Shown here piece by piece: positions 46,522 through 55,024 of a DNA stretch of 56,464 nucleotides. Both the position numbers and the translations under genes were made by a program. Source of the DNA: JBBRMY01 sp038230595 (lineage in GTDB: Bacteria > Bacteroidota > Ignavibacteria > Tepidaquicellales > Tepidaquicellaceae). Position 1 is the first letter of the stretch. Every line of letters starts with the position of its first letter. The DNA lies in contig JBBRMY010000005.1 in assembly GCA_038230595.1 (NCBI GenBank), forward strand, positions 1 to 56,464, in the 5' to 3' direction. A model generated the notes under the pieces. It did not search any database. It was given only the letters and a program-made list of their open reading frames with translations, and was not told the origin of the DNA.

Positions 46522-48618
46522 ATGAAAAAAGAATTTCTCAAAATATTTTTAGTTTCCTTCCTTTTCATTTTCAATTTATTTTTTATTTCCAACATTTCTA
46601 CTGCTCAATGGATTCATACTGCCAATTTGCCAGGCAAGCCTGGTTATGTAAGTAGTTTGGCTTTTTATGGGAATGATATTTACTATGGAGATGAAAATGA
46701 TGGCTTATATCGCACTACAAATTCCGGAAAGAGCTGGACAAAAGTAGGATTTTCAGGATATGAAATTGCTTCACTTGTAGTTTCAGGCAATACATTATTT
46801 GCAAGCGTATATACGCAGGGAATATTTTTTACAACAAATGGGGGACTTAACTGGTCTTCCGCAAATTCAGGCTTAACAAGTTTCCAGATCCGCACAATAA
46901 TTGTTAACGGAACTGATATGTATGCAGGGTCAGATAATAACAGTGGAGTATTCCGATCTACAAATAATGGAACAAATTGGTTTGCTGTCAATAATGGAAT
47001 AACTACTTTAGCTATCAACTGTATTGCAGCAAATGGAACTACCATTTGTGCCGGAACAATAAATGGTGTATATATTTCTACAAATAATGGGAATAATTGG
47101 GCATTGTCAAATACAGGTTTTGTAAATACAAATGTAAAATGTATAACAGTTTTAGGAAGTAACATATTTGCAGGAACAATATATTATAATAATATTAGAG
47201 GAAGCATTTATAGATCTTCCAACAATGGAAATTCCTGGATAGGTGTAACTTCGGGTTTTTTGGACTCTTTTGATGTTTACGATCTTGCTGTTATCGGGAA
47301 TAAAATATTTGAAGCAAGCGGAAGAGTATATTCTTCAACAAATAATGGAGATTCCTGGTCTCAAATTGATTCAATAGGTGGTACTTCCATTGGTGTAAAT
47401 GGAAGTAATTTGTGTACGGGAGGTGGTATCAATGGAATTTATTTTTCAACTAATAGCGGTACAAATTGGTTAAGAACCAATGCTTTATTTCCAAATGCAG
47501 TTAAATCCATTTCTTGGCAAAATAATAATATGTATGCAGCTTCTTATTTAGGTGAAATATGTAAATCAACAAACAATGGCGTTAACTGGTCGGTTGCTAA
47601 TACCGGATTATTATTAAAACATGCACAAGCTCTTGCATCATCCGACAGCAATCTAATTACAGGAACTGAAGGAGATGGAATATTCCTTTCAACTAATGAT
47701 GGAACTACATGGAATCCCATTAATAATGGATTAACACAGCAGAATATAAATTGCATTAATGTTTTCGGCATTAATATTTTTGCAGGTACAACAAGTGGAG
47801 CTTTTCTTTCAACTAATAATGGTTCGTTATGGACTTCTTTAGATCTGTCTGGCAGACTTATCAATTGCTTCTATTCTTCAGGCACTAAAGTATTTGCAGC
47901 GACTGACAGCGGAATGTATCTATCAACTAATATCGGCTCTAACTGGATCGCAGTCAATAATGGATTAACAAATCTTAATGTTCTTTCTGTAATAATTTAC
48001 GGATCAAATGTATTTGCAGGAACAAAAGGAAATTCAGTTTTCAGATCTTCAGATGATGGAACAAGCTGGTCATCATCAAGCAGCGGACTTTATGAACCAG
48101 TTGTTTATTGCTTTGCTGCAAAAGATAATAATCTTTTTGCAGGAACATCTTCTATAGTATTCCGTTCTACCGATAACGGGGCTACCTGGTTGCAGAGAAG
48201 AGAAGGAATTCCTGTTGGTTCGATCCTTCATGTAGGAACAATGTGCATGTCACCCACATATCTTTTTATTGGCTGCTTTGATTATTATGAAGGCATATGG
48301 AGAAGACCATTAAGTGATTTTACAGGAATATCAAATATATCAAATCAAATACCGGATAAATATAATTTAGCGCAAAACTATCCTAATCCATTTAATCCTA
48401 CAACAAAAATAAAATTTTCTTTGCCATCAAGATCGTATGTTAAGCTAATCGTTTATAATTCAATAGGCAGCAAAGTGGGAGAATTGGTTAATGAAAATCT
48501 TACCGCAGGCATCTATGAATATGAATTTAACGCTTCTACTTTATCGAGTGGAATATACTTTTACAGAATTGAGACAGAGAAATTCTCAGAGACAAAGAAG
48601 ATGATATTGCTGAAATAA
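46522..48618 (+). CDS. T9SS-secreted Asp-box (BNR-like) beta-propeller protein
   Basis: About 698 residues from the ATG at 46522, chosen because it begins a signal peptide (MKKEFLKIFLVSFLFIFNL, cleavage near STAQ); the frame is open upstream but that part is not signal-like. Thirteen repeats of the form S-T-N-x-G-x-x-W (Asp-box-like) are spaced about 40-45 residues apart, as in sialidase- and VPS10-type propellers. The C-terminus carries a T9SS sorting domain from NYPNPFNPTTKIKFSLP to KKMILLK. It is expected to be exported across the outer membrane and anchored or released; binding of glycans or proteins is plausible but not shown. The 211-base spacer to the next gene is A+T-rich with nothing clear. 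Confidence 0.88.
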   Translation: MKKEFLKIFLVSFLFIFNLFFISNISTAQWIHTANLPGKPGYVSSLAFYGNDIYYGDENDGLYRTTNSGKSWTKVGFSGYEIASLVVSGNTLFASVYTQGIFFTTNGGLNWSSANSGLTSFQIRTIIVNGTDMYAGSDNNSGVFRSTNNGTNWFAVNNGITTLAINCIAANGTTICAGTINGVYISTNNGNNWALSNTGFVNTNVKCITVLGSNIFAGTIYYNNIRGSIYRSSNNGNSWIGVTSGFLDSFDVYDLAVIGNKIFEASGRVYSSTNNGDSWSQIDSIGGTSIGVNGSNLCTGGGINGIYFSTNSGTNWLRTNALFPNAVKSISWQNNNMYAASYLGEICKSTNNGVNWSVANTGLLLKHAQALASSDSNLITGTEGDGIFLSTNDGTTWNPINNGLTQQNINCINVFGINIFAGTTSGAFLSTNNGSLWTSLDLSGRLINCFYSSGTKVFAATDSGMYLSTNIGSNWIAVNNGLTNLNVLSVIIYGSNVFAGTKGNSVFRSSDDGTSWSSSSSGLYEPVVYCFAAKDNNLFAGTSSIVFRSTDNGATWLQRREGIPVGSILHVGTMCMSPTYLFIGCFDYYEGIWRRPLSDFTGISNISNQIPDKYNLAQNYPNPFNPTTKIKFSLPSRSYVKLIVYNSIGSKVGELVNENLTAGIYEYEFNASTLSSGIYFYRIETEKFSETKKMILLK

Positions 48619-48829
48619 CAGTCCGTTTCGGATGGAGCTAATTTCAGGTTTTCTCTTATTACAAACTTATCAAAGTTAACATATAATTTATTTTATAAGA
48701 AAATAAATTTTTCAAGTGATATACTATGTCGATTTCTTTATCCTTTAAAAACTTAAACTGTCTATAAACATTTGCTTAAATAAAACTAAAATAACCATAA
48801 AGAACGTTTAATTAATTTAAAAAATAAAT

Positions 48830-51800
48830 ATGAAAAAGATTTATTTTATTTTAATTTCTATGCTTTGTTTTGTTCTATGCTTTACAAGTTTTGGCTCAAA
48901 TTTTTACAAAGCACGGCTAGTAACAAAAATGTCTACAACTTCAACAACTTTGCCTGTACCGGGTTTTACAAACATGATACATACTTCAGATCCCACCCAG
49001 CCTGTATCATTGAAATATTCAAAGCTTATTTCACAGCTAAGTGATACTCTTCATTTTAATGCTCTTGTCAGCCTCGATGATAGAGCAGGAACAGATTCAT
49101 TTGGATTGGTTGGACAACCACTTACAGACTCTCAAATTATATATACTAATAACTTAATTGAGTCTCTTAAGGTTCATCATATGAACTATATGATGAGCAG
49201 GGCAAAAATTGAAAAGCCATGTTATGGTCAGAGATGTGTTTATGAAGTTCTACAAGGAACACACATATTTGATAATGATGAAACAAATCCTTTTAATGAT
49301 GGGTTTGCATATCAGAACTGCTCAGGCGATTATATTACGGATAGCAGCAGAACGGTTCTTCATCTCACTGCAGGATCAAGCAATTCAGGAATTATTGCTG
49401 AGAATATATTTGAAAATCTTCAGCATATAGATTTTAAAGATTTCCTGGAATATACTACTGATACAAATGATTGGCACCTGAAACCTATGGTTAGAATAAA
49501 AACATCTGATTTTAATAATTCCCTTATACAGGAAGATATCGTTTTCAGCATAAAAATTTATAATTTTCATAGCGACACAATAAAGACAATTCCTATACGG
49601 GTAAAAGATTTTAAAGTAGACAGCGGCAATACTACTTATAATGGAGAATATATTGAAAAGTTTAATGTTTCATCAGCATTCTTAAATGTTTCAGGAACTG
49701 ATCTTAGAATAGGAATTGAGCCGAAAAACATCTCAAACTGGAACAATAATTGTCATATGGATTTTAAAATCGAATGGCCGGGAAATGTTGATGTATGGTT
49801 TGATAAGCTCACAGTTGATGACGATGTTGCTAATGATCTGTTCAATGGAGCGTATGATCAGGATATCCAGAATGAAGCAAATGCTGCTGATGGAACTAAC
49901 ACATCAATTTTATTAAATACTGATTTTTTTTATTGTATTGATGAATTAACGTATTCTGTATTACCTTGTATAAATTACGTTCAAGAAAAATATAAAGCAA
50001 GTAGAACAGCACATCAATCATTAAAACTAAACGTAGCAAATTCCCAATGGATGTTTGCAAAAGGACTGAAAAATAATAATGTAGGTATAAAACATCTGAT
50101 GAGTCTGAATCATCCTGACAGACTTAATTTAGATATTGCAGAATTGCCGCTTTGCTTTCCTGAGAATTTACGACTCTCAGGTCCGTCAGCTTCAGCACCT
50201 TTACAGAGTGAAATTTCCGGTAAACCTGCCGATATTTATAACAATGAATTGCAAGGTAAGATAGGGGCTGAGAATGTCCAAAATTCTATAGGTGATTGGG
50301 GGTCTTATTTAAAACAAGTTAGTGATACCAGAAAAGCTGCGAGGGAAAATTTAACAACTGCTAATATGTATTTTTCTGTACAACCTCAGCTGCAGTCAAA
50401 TATGAGTTACAGTCAAACAAATCATGTTTGGGAAAATACAAGAGAGCCAACTAATGAAGAATTGCAAATGCAGGCAATGATCTCTATTGCACATGGCGCT
50501 GACGGTTTAGACTGGTGGTGGGTACCATCATTAAATGAAGATTTTAATATTGATAGCGGAAGTGTAGTATACGGCTTAGACGGTATCTTGCTTGATTATT
50601 CTCCTTCAAATCCTCACACATATTTAAAGCGAAGAAATTCCAATATGTTTGGGCAGGATAAGTTTTCTTATGTAGCTTCAATGAACTTAAAATTGAAGAA
50701 TTGGAAGCCATGGCTTGACAGGATAAAATGGCAGGCAGGATACAGCCTACATGCTGAATACAGCAGCGCAATGACAGGGTATATCAGTAATATAAAGAGT
50801 ATGAAAGGAGTTTATGGTTCAACTTCTTCACCTGATCCTTCTCTTCTCCATATCGGTAATGATTCTGATGCAACAAATGCTGATAAGTTTTGGGAAATTG
50901 CTTTTTTTGATCCAAATCCCGCGGATACTCAAAATGCGAATGATCACAGCAAATATTTTCTAATTGCAAACAGGAGATGCTATCCTACAAAAATTATTTT
51001 TCCCGAGAGTGTAAGAGGTGTTCAAATCAGATTCAACAAAAATAATCTATACGGATTTAACAATTGGAGAATAACTGATGTGAATACGGATTCCTCAATT
51101 GTATTTAATAAAATCACTGAAGATTATGTTGATCTTGGTACAAGATTAACTTCTTTAGGCTTTTTCCAACCCGGTGAAGGAAAGCTTTTCAGACTTCAGC
51201 CAGTGATGGAAACAGGCGGAATACTTGCAGGAGATGAGGATGTGAGCGGTCAGTCATTTAACTGTATGGGTACAGTTTTTAACGCCGGACATAATATTAA
51301 AATGACTGGTGTAACAATTAATTTTGATTCTTCTGCAGGAATAAAGATGAATAGCGGAAAGCTTCAAATCGGAAATATTACAGCAGATAATTTCAGTACT
51401 CTCAGATTAAATCTAAAGGGTATGCCGGGGGAAAAATGGAATGGAATTGAATGCAATAATTCGAGCTTTGCTTATTTTAACCAGGTGGACTTCAATGATA
51501 TTAAAGATACTTTAACTGTTTTAACTTCCATAAATACTGATACACTAGTATGTCAGAACAGCAGGTTTTATTGCTCGCAAAGTACTTTAAATCATCCTTC
51601 AGGAGTAAATATAGTTACAGGAGAGAAAAGAACTTCTAATAACTCATTTATTTCTTCAATATTTAACATGTCGGCATCATCACCATATGCGATCAACATG
51701 GCTTCAATAGGAGCGAACAGATCAAACTTTTATATGAGCTATGTAACGATCTCGCCCGGGGGTTCGAATACAGGCGGAAACGGAGTGATCTTAAGCGGAT

Positions 51801-52969
51801 GCAATGCAATAATAAAGAATAGCAACTTCACAGGTTACATGAATACTATAACTTCTTCATCAAGCGACATTCATTTACTAAGCAATTATTTTAAAAGCTC
51901 CGGAACATCAGCAGCTCTAACCGGAAATTCATATTCAAACTTATACCTGGCTGCAAATGATAAAGTTGCATTAGGAGGAAATAATAATTTCGATTACAGC
52001 TCTTATTCTTCTTCTATGAAGAATATTCATATAGATGTTTCAACATTTGATATGTGGGGAGGCAGTAACAAGTTTTATATTGATACTGTAAATAATTCAA
52101 GCAACTATCATATAGACGGCACATTTAATTTTGACAGGGAAATAAACTCAGAAGAAATTGATCTAAGCGGTAATTGTTTCTATAACGGGACTCAAGCTTC
52201 AAATCCTAATCCATTAAATCCAATATGTAATTTACATGATGCAGTTGGAAATTCAATTTCAATACTTTACGAACCATCACCCGATTGCGATCCGATAATT
52301 TTTGGAGATGTTAAATTTGTTGATAACATAGGAGCAGAAGTAGCAGATACAGTTTACAATGTAGAAGCTGAAACAGGTGGGGGTGGAGGCGGAAAAGGAA
52401 GCGGCAATGAAGAAGCAAACAATAATATTTCCGGCAACATATCTAAAAAAGAGATTGAGCAAACGACAGGAGCAGCTTTTAAACTTCATTCTTCCATTGA
52501 GGTCTCATACCGCAAACATGACCTGGACAGCGTATATAATAAATGTAATTTATATCTCAACAATTATTTTGATTCAACAAGCACATCAAATGCAATAACA
52601 AGATTATATAGTTCTGCAGCCGAACTTGATAAAAAGCATCCGCTAACAGGACAAAGCAGGATGTCATTACTTAAAACATATTACGAGGGTCTCATTTTAT
52701 CACATTCTGATAATCTAAAGATCGTGAAAATGCTTTTTTATTACATACAAAAATCAAAGATAGCATTAAGAGATTTTGGCGGAGCTATGTCAGGGCTTCA
52801 ACAGATTATGAACCAAAATCCATATTCTTATGAGGGACTTATTGCAAGCTGGGATTATATGTCGGCTTATGTACAAAGTTTAGACTCATCAGGCAGCGGA
52901 GGCGGGGGAAAAGGTGGAGAATTAAACGGAACAATCTTAAGTCAGGAAAAGAGGATTCAATTTGCTTAA
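48830..52969 (+). CDS. Large secreted protein with beta-helix-like region; 3' end lies inside repeat copy 2
   Basis: 1379 residues with an N-terminal signal peptide (MKKIYFILISMLCFVLCFTSFGS). Residues about 150-340 look like a beta-sandwich or carbohydrate-binding region; the stretch around 545-570 (MQAMISIAHGADGLDWWWV) recalls the end of a TIM-barrel glycoside-hydrolase-like domain. From about 830 to 1110 comes a repetitive Asn/Ser-rich part resembling a right-handed parallel beta-helix (GKLQIGNITADN, WNGIECNNSSFAYF). Two Gly-rich linkers (GGGGGGKGSG and GSGGGGKGGE) lie near the end. No T9SS sorting domain follows: the protein stops at KRIQFA, and this last segment is shared with the start of the repeat element. 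The neighbours on both sides have sorting domains, so truncation is likely. No family is recognised with confidence. Confidence 0.75.
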   Translation: MKKIYFILISMLCFVLCFTSFGSNFYKARLVTKMSTTSTTLPVPGFTNMIHTSDPTQPVSLKYSKLISQLSDTLHFNALVSLDDRAGTDSFGLVGQPLTDSQIIYTNNLIESLKVHHMNYMMSRAKIEKPCYGQRCVYEVLQGTHIFDNDETNPFNDGFAYQNCSGDYITDSSRTVLHLTAGSSNSGIIAENIFENLQHIDFKDFLEYTTDTNDWHLKPMVRIKTSDFNNSLIQEDIVFSIKIYNFHSDTIKTIPIRVKDFKVDSGNTTYNGEYIEKFNVSSAFLNVSGTDLRIGIEPKNISNWNNNCHMDFKIEWPGNVDVWFDKLTVDDDVANDLFNGAYDQDIQNEANAADGTNTSILLNTDFFYCIDELTYSVLPCINYVQEKYKASRTAHQSLKLNVANSQWMFAKGLKNNNVGIKHLMSLNHPDRLNLDIAELPLCFPENLRLSGPSASAPLQSEISGKPADIYNNELQGKIGAENVQNSIGDWGSYLKQVSDTRKAARENLTTANMYFSVQPQLQSNMSYSQTNHVWENTREPTNEELQMQAMISIAHGADGLDWWWVPSLNEDFNIDSGSVVYGLDGILLDYSPSNPHTYLKRRNSNMFGQDKFSYVASMNLKLKNWKPWLDRIKWQAGYSLHAEYSSAMTGYISNIKSMKGVYGSTSSPDPSLLHIGNDSDATNADKFWEIAFFDPNPADTQNANDHSKYFLIANRRCYPTKIIFPESVRGVQIRFNKNNLYGFNNWRITDVNTDSSIVFNKITEDYVDLGTRLTSLGFFQPGEGKLFRLQPVMETGGILAGDEDVSGQSFNCMGTVFNAGHNIKMTGVTINFDSSAGIKMNSGKLQIGNITADNFSTLRLNLKGMPGEKWNGIECNNSSFAYFNQVDFNDIKDTLTVLTSINTDTLVCQNSRFYCSQSTLNHPSGVNIVTGEKRTSNNSFISSIFNMSASSPYAINMASIGANRSNFYMSYVTISPGGSNTGGNGVILSGCNAIIKNSNFTGYMNTITSSSSDIHLLSNYFKSSGTSAALTGNSYSNLYLAANDKVALGGNNNFDYSSYSSSMKNIHIDVSTFDMWGGSNKFYIDTVNNSSNYHIDGTFNFDREINSEEIDLSGNCFYNGTQASNPNPLNPICNLHDAVGNSISILYEPSPDCDPIIFGDVKFVDNIGAEVADTVYNVEAETGGGGGGKGSGNEEANNNISGNISKKEIEQTTGAAFKLHSSIEVSYRKHDLDSVYNKCNLYLNNYFDSTSTSNAITRLYSSAAELDKKHPLTGQSRMSLLKTYYEGLILSHSDNLKIVKMLFYYIQKSKIALRDFGGAMSGLQQIMNQNPYSYEGLIASWDYMSAYVQSLDSSGSGGGGKGGELNGTILSQEKRIQFA

Positions 52970-53412
52970 TAAGATTACGTTAACAAAGCACTCCTTCAAT
53001 CAGGGCATAATAATCTCAAGAAAGAGGTTACTCTTTTTAATTATAAGGTCACTGGATCCCCGATAAAAGCGTTCGGGGAAATCTAATGTCATAGAACCGG
53101 AAGACAATAAACTTCTGCCACCTCCGTACCCTTTTGTTTTCCTTCAATGAAGGAATTTTGCCAAAGGATGAAATCCTGATAATCTATTCCCTTTTTATAA
53201 TTCAAGCCGGGCTATAAGCTCTTTGCATGCACCCATCTGCAGCTTTTTCTTTACCGGCTCCACCAGCGAAGCCACTTTAACTCCTTAATATTATTTCTGA
53301 TTACGTAATAATATTAATTTATAACGGAGAGGACAAAATATTTATTTGGTATTCCCAATTTGTTCATCAACACAAAGTAAACATGGAATCAGAATATGTT
53401 CATTTTGTTTTT

Positions 53413-53503
53413 GGATGATCTCTCATCCATACTGAATCTCTTCAGCATATCTGCATCTCTGCAGAAAATTATTTGAAAGAACGATGTGATTGATCAGATC
53501 ACG
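53413..53503. other. Series of four hairpins, three with the same TCTC loop (copy 2)
   Basis: GGATGA/TCATCC (53413-53428, identical to copy 1), CTGAA/TTCAG (53432-53445, a paired change), TCTGCA/TGCAGA (53450-53465), all with loop TCTC; then GTGAT/ATCAC with loop TGATCAG (53486-53502), in which the loop-closing pair is T-A instead of A-T. Confidence 0.85.
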
Positions 53504-53527
53504 GGGTACAATTAAACGCAAAAGCTA

Positions 53528-53700
53528 TTCGTTGCTTCGCAACGAACCTTGGTTATTATTATCAACCCCACCCCGACAAATAAAAACGAAAACTATCCGA
53601 CGCATTCGCGTCGAACCCCTTTCTAAGGGGAGGGAGACGCTTGTGGGGGGCATGTAACCCGGGGTATCACCCCGGGCTACAAATAGTTCACCCCCACGGG
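53528..53700. repeat. Cluster of GC-rich short palindromes (copy 2)
   Basis: The same hairpins in the same order as copy 1: TTCGTTGC/GCAACGAA (53528-53546), CGACGC/GCGTCG (53598-53613), CCCCTT/AAGGGG (53616-53630), CCCGGGGT/ACCCCGGG with loop ATC instead of TTC (53658-53676), and a single ACCCC-CAC-GGGGT near 53689-53701, whose loop differs from copy 1 (TAC). Confidence 0.85.
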
Positions 53701-54366
53701 GTTAAAATATGAAACAAGTGTTATAATGTGAACCGGATATAGTAATCCCATGAATGGGAGTATTGTAAAAAAAAATTATAATTATAGGAATTTAAAAGAA
53801 CAGGTTTGATAAAAATAAATTTTGTCATCCCTGGTTTTGCTGCTAAACTTTTCCCGCAATGGCGAAGATCATTTAACAGAATAGCTGTACAACACCAACA
53901 GATATCTTTCCCATAGAAAAAATTATCTGAAGGGTAAAACGGTAAATCGGGCAAAGCTTTAAAACGGATAAAACTATTTTCTCCTTATTGCTGCATTTGA
54001 TTTAATTTGGTCTATAGACACAAATGGAAGAATTGCAAATTCAGAGCAGGCTGCCTAAAGTTCTTGCATCCTGACAGGGAAGACAAAAAAGTAAACTAAA
54101 AAAATTATTTAGATTAAGTTTTCATCATCTATTTCAGGGCGGCAAAGATGTCAAGCTGAAGAATGGACTTTTCTTCTTTTGCAAAACTGATAATACCAAT
54201 GGAAAGTAAATCAGGGAAAATAAAACAGGTGATAATATAATAAACATGATATTTATTTTTAAATTTATAAAAATGAATACTGAATATTACTAATTATAAC
54301 TTATAATGAAGAGCTGAATATAAAACAGAATTGAAGAACTTTGATAAAAAATAAAACTATGATTAT

Positions 54367-54837
54367 AGTGGAAAATTAACTTTTCCGAAAAGAATACTTT
54401 AAAAAATAATTTGCATTAATAAATAGTTAACTTCCTAATATTTTTATGAATTTTGACAAACTATCATAAAACGTTATAAACAAACTTGAATTTAAAACTT
54501 AGTTACCATAATAAAATATGGTATTTTCAGGAAAGATTAAAGTCAGAAATTATTCGCTTGTCTCAATTTTGATAGATACATTTCCTTAGTCAGGGAATGT
54601 GAAAACAGTTACTGAATCAGGAATACATCCATTATTAAAAATATACAGTGGAGAATAAACTTTTTTGGAAAGTATTTTAAAAAAATTTGTATCAATAAAT
54701 TAACCGTTTAAAATCCTAAATGATTTAAAAATTGGACAAATTTACGCGAAACCTTAAAATCAGATTGTATTTCAAAAATACCATAATAATTTAAGGATAG
54801 AAAATGAAAAATTAAAGTCAGAAATTTTTCTCTTTTG
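54367..54837. repeat. Tandem pair of about 190-base tail units within copy 2
   Basis: AGTGGAAAATTAACTTTTCC... (54367-54566) and AGTGGAGAATAAACTTTTTT... (54646-54837) align along their length, with a period of about 279 bases. Both end with a CCATAATAA segment followed by ATTAAAGTCAGAAATT. Copy 1 has one such unit (about 46059-46249). Confidence 0.75.
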
Positions 54838-55024
54838 GAGATGCCGAGTTCCTTTGGTTAAATGTGAGGTAATGTTAATGTACATCAAAACGATAATTAC
54901 TCCAAAATTATGTTAAATCCTTAATTTAATTATTGTAATTTATTAAAAACTATTCTAAATTTAATTACTTGTGAACCTCACTTAAAAAACAAATACAGTA
55001 ATTAGTAAATTAGTAATTTTTACT

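Larger units (their letters stand above)
52944..54837. repeat. Hairpin-string intergenic element, copy 2 (about 1.9 kb, non-coding)
   Basis: Direct homologue of 44463-46249. The shared sequence begins inside the last codons of the 1379-residue gene (AAGAGGATTCAATTTG at 52949-52964) and supplies its stop codon. The head hairpin TCCCCGA/TCGGGGA is at 53057-53079, GGCTCC/GAAGCC at 53256-53273 and TTCCTTC-AAT-GAAGGAA at 53149-53165. Compared with copy 1 it lacks an insertion of about 20 bases near 44535, lacks the extra head motif, and carries two instead of one tail unit (54367-54566 and 54646-54837). The following 54838-55024 is A+T-rich spacer with nothing I can name. Confidence 0.85.

Noticed and set aside
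46683..47165. Antisense frame of 160 codons opposite the Asp-box protein
   Set aside because: It is the shadow of a periodic repeat sequence on the plus strand that carries a signal peptide and sorting domain; the antisense peptide has no domain features.
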